Source: Hygrophila difformis
Lineage: Eukaryota; Streptophyta; Magnoliopsida; Lamiales; Acanthaceae
Length of the DNA stretch: 64,000 nt
Reading direction: 5' to 3'
Assembly (NCBI GenBank): GCA_030278955.1
Contig: JAOANR010000003.1
Span: forward strand, 53,974,902 to 54,038,901
This document shows, piece after piece, positions 55,282 to 64,000 of the stretch (position 1 is its first letter; each line of letters starts with the position of its first letter). The notes beneath the pieces were generated by a model. That model searched no databases, had not been told where the DNA came from, and saw only the letters and a program-made list of their open reading frames with translations. The translations under genes were made by a program, and so were the position numbers.

Positions 55282-58200
55282 TTAAAAAGTAGCAGGAGCA
55301 TTACATAATCCAAAAGGCATTCTTCTATAAGCAAATGTTCCATATGGGCAAGTAAAAGTTGTTTTCTCATGATCTTCACTAGCAATAACTATTTGATTAT
55401 AACCTGAGTAACCATCTAAAAAGCTGTAAAATGGTTTACCTGACAGTCTTTCTAACATTTGATCAATAAATGGTAAAGGAAAATGATCTTTTCTTGTGGC
55501 AGTGTTTAATTTTCTATAATCAATGCAAACTCTCCAACCAGTTACTGGTCTTGTTGCTACTTCATCACCATGTTCATTGGTCACAATACAAATCCCACCC
55601 TTTTTGGGTACAACTTGTGTTGGACTCACCCATTTACTATCAGAAATAGGATAGATTATACCTGCATCAAGTAGCTTGATTACCTCCTTCTTGACAACTT
55701 CCTGCATTGGTGGATTTAGCCTCCTTTGTGGTTGTCTGGATGGTTTGTATTCATCCTCCATCAGAATCCTATGCATACAAATGTGTGGACTGATGCCTTT
55801 GATATCTGCTATAGTCCAAGCAATTGCCTGAATATGATTTTTAAGAGTACCTACTAGAGCTTGTTCTTGTTCTTCACTCAATTTGGATGAAATTATTACC
55901 GGAAGCTTCTTTTTGTCTGCCAAAAAGGCATACTTAAGATGTTCTGGTAATACTTTAAGTTCAAGCTCAGGTGGGTTTTCTATTGATGGAATTAATTTGC
56001 TTCGAATTTGCACTTCCATCTTTAAATCAGATCCTTCTTTAGAAAGGTCTGTTTTATCAATGTCATCCTCAGATTGCTCTGAAGATGGCATATCCTCACT
56101 TTCTGATCCATCCTTGATTTCACCAGTCTCATGATCAGCGAATCTAACCGCGCACAAGTAAGCAAAAGTAGCATCTTTAGCATTTGTGAGTGGGGTGAGA
56201 TTGTTCTCAATTACATCAGTGGTAAAGAGATTATAGTAATCAAAAAGATTTCCCCCCTCCATAGTACTAGAATCTAATTCCTTTCCCGCTACATTGGTTT
56301 CAAAAGCATTAAAAGGATATGTTGACATCTTCATCATGTCAAAAGTGACTTCCTGGTTATCAACATGAAGCTTCACTATGCCATTCTTTGCATCAATCAT
56401 GGCTCCCGCAGTCACCAGAAAAGGCCTTCCTAATATGATAGGAATCCTGACATTCTCGTCGATATCAAGAATGACAAAGTCAGCTGGGAAACAAAGGCCT
56501 CCTGTCTTTACTATAACATCTTCAATGATCCCTTCTGGTCTGGTGCTCGATTGGTCAGCAAAGAAGAGGGTCATATTAACTGGCCTCATCTTTCCCAAAT
56601 CCAAACGTCTCGCCATAGCAAGTGGCATTACATTGATGCTGCTTCCTAAGTCACAGAGCCCTCGCCCAGCTTCTTTACAGTTGATAATCAGAGGTAAAGT
56701 AAAACTCCCTGGATCTTCAAGCTTTGGAGGGATCCTTTGTTGAAGAACCAAGCTACAATTTTGATTTAAGACCACCATTTGCTGCTCTCCTGCACTTCGT
56801 TTCCCTGAAATTAATTCTTTCAGAAACTTAGCGTAAGTGGGCATTTCAGCAATTAATTCAACCAAATGGATTGATATTTCAATGGCCTTAATCTTTTCAA
56901 GAATTTTCTTAAATTTAATTTCTTGAAGATCATTTTTGAGTCTCCCAGGATATGGTATCCTAGGCATGTGTTCATCCAGTGAATCCTTTTTGTTACCTGT
57001 AGAGTTAGGATTATCATTACCTCCCTCTTTTTCCTTTGGAAAGGAATATCCTGAGACATTCTTTTCCAAACTCTTATCCTCAAGTATCTGTCTTTGTTCA
57101 AGCTGATCATCTTCTTCCATTGTTTGAACATCCTTGAACTTTTTCTGCTGCAGCAACCTATCTCGTTTCTTTTCAAATTCAGGATCAACAACATCTTTTC
57201 CTCCCCTCAATGTAACTGCCTTACATTGTGGATTTGTTTCAGAAGAACTTGGTAATTTTCCTTTTTCTCTCTGCTGTAGTAATTTGGCCATCTCTGTTAC
57301 TGAATTTTCAACATTCTTGATTGAAGCTTGCAGTTGATTATTCGTCTCCGTCTGCTTAATAATAAACTCCTTCAGAGCATTCTCCACCTTTAAAGAGTAA
57401 GTATTGTCTTGAGCAACAGGATAAGGTTGTTGTGGAAAGTTCACAGGGACTGGTGCAAACTGTCCATATGGCCTGTTCTGTTGGTTCATCTGTTGAAGAG
57501 GTCTCTGAGGGTACATCTGTTGTTGTGGATAAAATGGTTGTGGAGGACGAAACTGCTGCTGATTTTGTTGTTGTGGGTTCAGAAGATGTGCATTTTGTGC
57601 ATTCTGAGTATTACCATAGCTCAGATTCGGGTGTTTATTCTGGAATCCGGTGTAGTTACAGCTCTCATCTTTCTTTGGGACTTCCTGAATTTGTGGACAC
57701 TGATCATTGTGATGTGGCCCTGAGCAAATTCCGCACTGATACACCGGTTCCATTGGAGCAGGTTGAAGGATCATCACTGGTTGCTGTTGTTGTTGATGCT
57801 GAGCCTGTTGATTTGTTTGTTGAGCTAACTGTAGCTCAGCAATCTGCTTAGTGAGTGCTGCAAATTTCTCTTCATTTTTGTCTGTGTGGATGACAAGACT
57901 CTTTCTTGTAGGAGATGGTGGATCATCGTCTTGGAGGACTGCTCTGCTAGCTGTCATGGTGTCTATTGTTGACCAAGCTCTATCAAGTGGCATCTGGAGT
58001 AATTGTTCTCCTCCAGTGGCATTAATCATCATCTGCCAAGTGTGAGTGAGTCCAGTGAAAAAGATCTTTAAAAGTCTTCTTTCTGTGATACCATGCTGTG
58101 GACATCTCTTAAGCATATCAAAGAATCTGTCTCGAGCATCCTTTAGAGATTCTCCTTTTCTCATCTTGAAGCTAGAAATCTTATCTACCCATTCATCTAC

Positions 58201-58869
58201 TTTGCTTTCAGGAAAATACTTGAGTAAGAAGTTTCTGACTAATTCTGGCCAAGTAGCCTTCTGTTGAGCATTCAATGAATCATACCATTCTTTCGCAGAA
58301 CCATCCAAAGAGAATGAAAACATTGCTAGTTGAATGGTTTCCCTTGAGGCTCTTCCCTTCTTCACTGTCTTACTTAGTTCAACAAACTTTTTGAGATGCA
58401 AGTGTGGATCTTCAGCACTCATTCCATAAAAGGCTCTAGAAGATGCTAAATTTAATATACTAGGCGGTATATCAACCTCCTCATCTGTTCCAGCCAAATA
58501 CTGATCAACATTTGGTTGCCATGGTTGATATTGTTCTTCTTGAGGATTTGGAACAGGATTAGCAAAATTTGGTGGAAAATAGTGTTGATGAATAAATTGT
58601 GGTGCTTGAAATTGTCCTCGAAGTGGTACATTTTGCTGATTATCTGGTTGTCCATTTGGTAAGTTTCCAGGTCCGTCATTTTGTCCATTGTTAGCCATCC
58701 TAGTTATTGTTGAAAGATTCCCTTCCACAAGATCTCTCTGTCTCCTTCTTGCACTTGCTCTGATCAGCCTTGCTGTTCTCTCAAGTTCACAATTAAAAGG
58801 AAGCAAAGGTGGTCTTGAAGATCGAGTTATTCTTTCGCTCATAAACTGTTGAGACTTCTCTGTGAACAA
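55282..58869 (-). CDS. Gag-protease-reverse transcriptase N-terminus of Element 3
   Basis: The 1,195-residue frame carries gag with FSLDGSAKEWYDSL near 183 and FLLKYFPESKVDEW after it. The CCHC knuckle CGICSGPHHNDQC is near 385. A Gln-rich region follows, then a linker. The aspartic protease has DLGSS near 739. The first part of reverse transcriptase (GWRVCIDYRKLN, then YGTFAYRRMPFGLCNAPATF) runs to the end. The frame ends by a CAA-to-TAA type stop just short of the FMDD motif. The leader from the primer site is about 110 bases. Confidence 0.88.
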   Translation of the reverse strand: MFTEKSQQFMSERITRSSRPPLLPFNCELERTARLIRASARRRQRDLVEGNLSTITRMANNGQNDGPGNLPNGQPDNQQNVPLRGQFQAPQFIHQHYFPPNFANPVPNPQEEQYQPWQPNVDQYLAGTDEEVDIPPSILNLASSRAFYGMSAEDPHLHLKKFVELSKTVKKGRASRETIQLAMFSFSLDGSAKEWYDSLNAQQKATWPELVRNFLLKYFPESKVDEWVDKISSFKMRKGESLKDARDRFFDMLKRCPQHGITERRLLKIFFTGLTHTWQMMINATGGEQLLQMPLDRAWSTIDTMTASRAVLQDDDPPSPTRKSLVIHTDKNEEKFAALTKQIAELQLAQQTNQQAQHQQQQQPVMILQPAPMEPVYQCGICSGPHHNDQCPQIQEVPKKDESCNYTGFQNKHPNLSYGNTQNAQNAHLLNPQQQNQQQFRPPQPFYPQQQMYPQRPLQQMNQQNRPYGQFAPVPVNFPQQPYPVAQDNTYSLKVENALKEFIIKQTETNNQLQASIKNVENSVTEMAKLLQQREKGKLPSSSETNPQCKAVTLRGGKDVVDPEFEKKRDRLLQQKKFKDVQTMEEDDQLEQRQILEDKSLEKNVSGYSFPKEKEGGNDNPNSTGNKKDSLDEHMPRIPYPGRLKNDLQEIKFKKILEKIKAIEISIHLVELIAEMPTYAKFLKELISGKRSAGEQQMVVLNQNCSLVLQQRIPPKLEDPGSFTLPLIINCKEAGRGLCDLGSSINVMPLAMARRLDLGKMRPVNMTLFFADQSSTRPEGIIEDVIVKTGGLCFPADFVILDIDENVRIPIILGRPFLVTAGAMIDAKNGIVKLHVDNQEVTFDMMKMSTYPFNAFETNVAGKELDSSTMEGGNLFDYYNLFTTDVIENNLTPLTNAKDATFAYLCAVRFADHETGEIKDGSESEDMPSSEQSEDDIDKTDLSKEGSDLKMEVQIRSKLIPSIENPPELELKVLPEHLKYAFLADKKKLPVIISSKLSEEQEQALVGTLKNHIQAIAWTIADIKGISPHICMHRILMEDEYKPSRQPQRRLNPPMQEVVKKEVIKLLDAGIIYPISDSKWVSPTQVVPKKGGICIVTNEHGDEVATRPVTGWRVCIDYRKLNTATRKDHFPLPFIDQMLERLSGKPFYSFLDGYSGYNQIVIASEDHEKTTFTCPYGTFAYRRMPFGLCNAPATF

Positions 58870-58964
58870 AATGAAAGAATTTATGAATTTGTTATGATAT
58901 AAAGTAAATAATTACAGTTAAACCAAAGAGTATCTATAGTTCTAAAATTCATAACGCTACACCC

Positions 58965-58982
58965 TCCCCGGCAACGGCGCCA
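58965..58982 (-). other. Primer binding site, tRNA-Asp type (Element 3)
   Basis: The minus strand reads TGGCGCCGTTGCCGGGGA, identical to the site of Element 1, and abuts the LTR at 58,983. Confidence 0.93.
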
Positions 58983-61900
58983 TGAAGCTTTGAGGTAAAA
59001 CCCCGCTGCAATGCCCCCCAACAGTCTTTACACTATAATCCTATAGGGCTGTTAAAAAGCTTGCCTAGTTTTTCCTACCGAAAGCGCACGGTATCAAGCT
59101 GCAATATTTATTTTTATTGTCGGGATCGTTCAATAGAGAGTTACACGATAGAAGTGTTTTTATAGAATTATTAGCTCTAGAATCTGTCTCTACTCTTGGT
59201 TTAAGGATGGGGTAATGATGATTACTAAAGATTTAATGCTGAAATGTAAATGCTTAAAGCTGTAAACAGTAGTAAAGAAAGCAATTAAAATGATGTTGAA
59301 TATTGTGGTTATATTCACGTGTTTAAGATATCACGGACCAAATCAAATGAACGAAATAAGAATATGATGAAAGTATCATACTTCAGTGGTTAAAACATAA
59401 TGAAAGTCCATTGAGATAGAAAAATCCTTTATACAACTTAATCAAATCTTCATGTCTTAAATCACTTCCCAAGACAGGTACTTGTGATTCAGTGTCATGA
59501 CATTCTAAGCTCTGAAATCATGGAATACTATCATCACAGAATGATCGGTCAGACTCGTTCTGTGATAAAAGCTTTTCAGAACTGTCACTTAATCTATTTC
59601 TTTCAGACTCAGATTAAGCCTTTGACAACTCGAGGTCACTTCTAAATCTTCCTATATTCATCTGAACTTGAAGTTATTCTTTTCATTACTCTGGTCAAAC
59701 TGATCTTATGACCCTGTGTTGGATGTCCTCTACAAAAAGTGAAAAAGCAAGTATTTAAATCTATCATCCAATGTTTTCATAAGACTAGTTTCCTCAGAGT
59801 AATTCCTGCAAGTATTTGTGAGAAATAATAGTCCTGTAAGTATATCAAGATGAAATTGCTATTCAAATTCCTTGACTTATCCAGACTACTCAGACTTGTA
59901 TAAATGATTTAGCTCGAGAAATCTCTGTATACAGTTCCAAATATCCATGATTTGACTCAGGATTAGTAGACTGTAAAAGAAATATTTAATCTTCTACCCA
60001 TAGCATATAGTGATAACTATAAAACTATGAACCCTGGAGATTAATATTCCTAATACTCTACTAATTATTAGGACAAAAGATGGTTTTTGAAACATCTTTC
60101 CCTTTTAAACGACAGGTACTAAATGCCCAACTAAAGAACAAGTTTGTTCTTCATTAATCCTGAGTAAATAATGATTGAGAAAACTTATATCATCATCTTC
60201 TCTCATTGTACTAGTGAAAATAGTGATACGAATTGCAGAAATGAATTGTGAGTCTGTAATTATGAAGTAAGATTACTCATCATAGACTGGGAAATATCCC
60301 AAAATATCAAATGTATATGTAGTATTATATGTATAAAGAAACGTTGAGGGTTCTGAGTCCTCTTAATCAAAATGATAGGGTGTTTCCAAAATATACATCG
60401 GAAACTAGACAGAATTAGGAAATAACTTTCCCAAGAAAAAGGATTTGAGAAATAATTCTGCAAAATACATGTCCAAAGTAACTTGCAGTAACTACTTTGG
60501 GTTTCAAACTACGAACATTCCAATTTTCCGCACGCTATGTCTGTACAGCGTGGAGGGAGTTAATATTCAAATAATGTTCCTCAGATTTTGTTTATACAAA
60601 GAACTGAATGCCTCGCATTAATTTCTGTAAGAATGCGGCGAGATATTCAATTCCTACTTATAAGATAGGGGTTATATATGTATAAGAAGTAAAAGTGAAT
60701 AGTTGATACCCTGAGAAATGGGTATCAAATCTGTTGCTATTATAGATTGGTCCTCTCGCTTTGTCAGATTGACATCGCGAGATTATTAGAATAGCCTTTG
60801 TCACAGTAAAGTTATCTGGATATTTCCTCGCATCATCTTTTAAGATGAAGCGTGGGTTTATCCTTATGTGAAGTAAACGATCAGGGTTTATAACTGTCAT
60901 AACTACCTTCTGGGATTTTCGTTTAGAAAATCATGAATACAGAACCTTTCACATCCAATTTCATGAACTTAGAATTACTAATTCTTAAAGATTATCATGC
61001 GATGATTAACACTGCATGGGTCTCTAGGAACCTTTTAAAGTTCTGAACATTAAACACTATGATTCTCTTCCTATTTTGTGATCACGACGTAATGTCAACA
61101 GAAAATCAAATGAATTCATAATTCTGCCAGTTCATACCTAACTCGGTTACAATATCCAAACTTCTTGCGTAATTAGAACGAACAATTTACGAATTAAAGA
61201 TATGGAAGTATTATGATCTTCGAGAATCGAATTAGAGATATGATGCAAATTCCAAAATTGAATATCGAAGTTGAGGTTTATACTCTTCTGAAACAGAATT
61301 AAGAAATAGAAATGGAAACCAGAAAGATAAGAAATTCACAATTTGATAACTGATCATTCTTCATGTATCTTCGAATAACAAAGAATTAAAAACGAATACA
61401 CCTGGAAATCTGATTGCAATCAGAGTAATGCAAAGGTGAGCGAAGAAGTCAGAAGTTTAGATGATGATCGTCGTGATGGATGAACAAGCATTCCAAAGGC
61501 AACTCTCCTTCCAGGGTATCCTCAAGCTAATCTAACAACTATTTTAAAGAAATCTACTGCGAAATTGAATTACAAATCTGAAGAACTAAAAGTAAATTGC
61601 AGTGAAAATTAAATCCTAACCTACCTACTAAATTCTAAAAATGGACTGGAGAGTAAAATCGAGCTATTCTCTTCAATCTCCCGCCTGCTGAGCTGATTCC
61701 CCCAAGGGCCTTATTTATAGATGGGCGTTGTAACTGCTTAAGCCTTGAATGATAACCGCTCGCATCAGAATAACTCTCCTCTCGCTTTGTCCAGTTCCTT
61801 CAAAGCGAGAGTTCAGAAATATAATCATCTTTCTCAACAAGGCGAGGTCTTACAATTTCTCCAAAGAGTTTGCTTCTCGCCATGATGTCTAAAACTTTCT

Positions 61901-62310
61901 GTCTTGCACAGATCTTCTTTTCCTCGCGATGTCAAACAGTCATCGCGTGGACTTCAGCATCTTAACATTTTCTTTAAATCTTTTCCTGATTTCGAGCACA
62001 AGCCCTCGCACCATTCCTTTTCTTTCCTCGCTATGTCTTTTCCACTTCCTGCTGCTTTCCAGCTTAACTTCCTGATAAATGACAAAGCGTGGATCAGTTC
62101 AATAAAAACACAGCGTGCGAGACTTACAATGAAAACTTAGAATTTCAAGCCATTTTCAGTGTAATTCCAACTTCTTCGTAATCTTAATTCTTCTTCAATC
62201 TTTTCTGATCCTCCATGATTATTCATCAAAAATCAATGGAATTAAGAACAAAAGATCATCATTAAGACACTAAATTGGACGCAAATGACAGTCATAAAAG
62301 GCTGTCATCA
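58983..62310 (-). repeat. 5' LTR of Element 3 (3,328 bp)
   Basis: It is a near-identical copy of 38,026-41,355, with the TATA box at 61,711-61,719. Palindrome clusters lie at about 61,779-62,122 (upstream of TATA) and 60,534-60,857 (downstream). The minus-strand start TGATGACAG forms a short terminal hairpin with CTGTCAT. Confidence 0.93.
61711..61719 (-). promoter_or_regulatory. TATA box of the Element 3 5' LTR
   Basis: The minus strand reads TATAAATAA. It is about 590 bp from the LTR start and 60 bp after the palindrome cluster. This is the copy that would drive the genomic transcript. Confidence 0.68.
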
Positions 62311-62315
62311 AGTGG
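62311..62315 (+). other. Target site duplication AGTGG, right copy
   Basis: It matches 38,021-38,025. Sequence after it continues the gag-pol frame of Element 4. Confidence 0.92.
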
Positions 62316-64000
62316 CTATACTCAATACAGGCGAGGATGAAAGACCTGTGATCGAGGTTGAACCAGGAGTATTCAAAGTTGTTGATTCTGAGGATGAGGA
62401 TGACTATGACGAAGATCCAAGGCGCTATCAAATTGATGAACCAGTCAATCCAGAAATCAATGAGGACAATGAGGAAGATGTGAATCTGCTGGTAGCCATG
62501 AGGGTGCTAAACGCTGACAGAGAGCCCGAAATCTCACCCAACGAACAAAGAGAAAATCTCTTCCATTGTCGTTGCACCATTCAGGGCAATAATGCCACTA
62601 TCATTGTTGATAACGGAAGCTGCACTAATATTGTTAGTTTGTATACTATCCGCAGATTGCAGCTACCAACAGAGGAGCATTCCAGTCCCTATTTACTACA
62701 CTGGATGAACAACAGTGGCAAAACCAAGGTCTCCCAACAGGCATGGGTCTCTATCACGAAGGGTACCTACTCGGAAAGAGTATTATGTGATGTCGTTCCC
62801 ATGAACGCTTGTCACGTTTTGCTTGGAAGACCGTGGCTTTATGATAAGGACGCCACTTACCGAGGAAGGTCTAATGTTTTATATTTTAAACATGGGCAAA
62901 AAGAATATCTGTTTAAGCCTTTATCTGTAAAAGCTGTCAGATTAGACCATGAGAAGTTGAAAAATAAAGTAGCTCAAGCGGAAGCTGACCACAAGGCAAA
63001 GGAAAGAGGAAAAGCCAAAATAGGTGAAGAGTCATCAAGCTTGGATCAATGTCTGATATTGACCAAAACAGCATTTCAGCAAGCAGCACGAGAACCTGAC
63101 TTCTCAGGTCACTGTTTTCTTGCATTAATTAAACCTGATGAATCTCTCAATAGAACTGTTCATACTGCACCTGATTTGCCTTTGGAATTTTCCAGAATGC
63201 TTGACAAAAATCAGGATATTTTTCCGGAAGAAGTGCTAGCTGGCTTACCACCACTCCGAGGTGTGGAACATCGCATTGACTTTGTACCCGGAGCTTCGAT
63301 CCCCAACAGACCTGCGTACCGCATGAATCCCGAGGAAACAAAAGAAATTCAGCGGCAAGTATAAGCACTGCTCGAAAAAGGTTGGGTTCGAGAAAGTTTG
63401 TCCCCGTGTGCTGTTCCAGTCTTACTTGTCCCAAAGAAGAATAGCGAATGGCGTATGTGTGTTGACTGTCGGGCAGTCAATGCTATTACAGTCAAATATC
63501 GTCATCCAATTCCCCGACTGGACGACATGCTAGATGAACTTGGTGGCGCTAGTCTCTTTACCAAGATCGATTTAAAGAGCGGATATCATCAAATCCGAAT
63601 GCAGCCAGGGGATGAATGGAAACCGCCTTCAAGACGAAGTTTGGTCTATATGAATGGCTCGTCATGCCATTCGGCCTTACAAATGCCCCCTCTACATTTA
63701 TGCGTTTGATGAACGAGACTCTTAGACAATTCATAGGAAAATTTGTAGTAGTTTATTTTGATGACATTCTTATTTATAGCTGTACTCTAATCGATCATGT
63801 AAATCATGTGCAACAGGTACTGGATCGATTGAGAGAAGTTCGCCTGTACGCCAACTTCGAGAAGTGTAGATTCTGTGTATCGGAAGTGACATTTCTTGGA
63901 TTTGTCGTTGGAAAGGATGGACTGAAAGTGGACGAATCAAAGATCAAGGCTATAACTGACTGGAAGCCGCCAACCACTGTGCATGAAGTACGCAGTTTTC
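62311..64000 (+). pseudogene. Element 4 protease and reverse transcriptase, broken, cut by window edge
   Basis: The frame resumes directly after the duplication. It holds the protease motif VDNGSCTNIVS and LLGRPWLYD. Reverse transcriptase begins after a TAA at 63,362-63,364 with [20 protein letters not shown] and [18 protein letters not shown] frameshift follows near 63,620. The sequence then runs through [12 protein letters not shown] and the catalytic YFDDILIYS (near 63,760) to the edge. The copy is defective. RNase H and integrase are off-window. Confidence 0.82.

Larger units (their letters stand above)
38026..62310 (-). mobile_element. Element 3: 24.3-kb Athila-type retrotransposon carrying F-box genes
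   Basis: Both ends are secure: TG...CA termini, 3.33-kb LTRs and a perfect AGTGG duplication. On the minus strand the order is 5' LTR, tRNA-Asp primer site, gag-pol, palindrome array, five F-box-like genes, a 207-residue ORF, a 1,088-residue ORF, polypurine tract and 3' LTR. Comparing the LTRs by eye I see roughly 35 differences in 3,330 positions, about 1 percent, so the insertion is fairly young. Pol has one stop and one frameshift near the FMDD motif. Athila elements are usually about 10-12 kb, so this one is about twice the usual size. Confidence 0.92.
34066..64000 (+). mobile_element. Element 4: Ty3/gypsy retrotransposon, interrupted and running off the right edge
   Basis: The order is LTR (about 34,07x-35,25x), initiator-Met primer site, 1.4-kb leader, gag with a CCHC knuckle, then protease and reverse transcriptase. 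It is split by Element 3 at 38,026-62,310 with an AGTGG duplication. The protease, reverse transcriptase and primer type suggest a chromovirus, but the integrase and any chromodomain are outside the window. Confidence 0.75.

Overview
The window is plant nuclear DNA, most likely from a eudicot. It is almost entirely transposable elements nested in one another. The plant origin is shown by Athila-type and Tat-type Ty3/gypsy elements, a Copia gag, a LINE with an RNase H tail, tRNA-derived SINEs, a Stowaway MITE and F-box genes of a plant-specific type. I found no rRNA, tRNA gene, CRISPR array or prokaryotic feature. Only one short stretch (about 29.2-29.8 kb) looks like it could be a host gene.

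Layout. (1) Bases 1 to about 13,215, minus strand: Element 1, a decayed Athila-type retrotransposon whose 3' end lies beyond the left edge. In its own direction it has a 5' LTR (13,215-8,561), a tRNA-Asp primer site (8,560-8,543), broken gag-pol (8,402-2,499), an array of short palindromes (1,985-1,681), a TATA box and an F-box exon cut by the window edge. (2) About 13.2-16.3 kb, plus strand: the 3' part of a related LTR ('LTR B'), lying in inverted orientation to the Element 1 LTR and inserted in (3) a Tat-lineage element (16.3-19.15 kb, minus: gag, primer site, 667-bp LTR). (4) 19.6-24.3 kb: a LINE fragment split by a 2.6-kb non-autonomous LTR element with a perfect AAGCA target duplication. 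(5) 24.3-32.7 kb: AT-rich DNA with SINEs, two MITEs, a tandem duplication and the candidate small host gene. (6) 32.7-34.07 kb: Copia LTR and gag remnant joined to the tail of a Ty3/gypsy polyprotein. (7) From about 34.07 kb past the right edge, plus strand: Element 4, a Ty3/gypsy element with an initiator-Met primer site. It is interrupted by (8) Element 3 (38,026-62,310, minus strand), a 24,285-bp Athila-type element with 3.33-kb LTRs and a perfect AGTGG target duplication.

The most unusual content is in Element 3. Between pol and an env-position ORF pair it carries five same-strand F-box-like genes. Several are built as a 17-nt first exon plus a long second exon joined in phase 2. Element 1 has a homologous F-box exon in the same relative place, so the F-box module looks like a standing part of this Athila lineage.

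The second unusual signal is a set of arrays of short palindromes whose sequence is specific to the element family: GTCGCGGACC/GGTCCGCGAC in Element 1, CAATTCGGTCTA/TAGACCGAATTG in LTR B and Element 4, and CTCGCTTTGT/ACAAAGCGAG in Element 3. In five structural contexts the array sits 12-140 bp upstream of a TATA box: the LTR promoters of Elements 1, 3 and 4, and also an internal site just ahead of the F-box module in both Athila elements. I infer that the arrays are promoter modules and that the F-box cargo is transcribed from its own copy. Functions are inferred from sequence only; no database search was possible.
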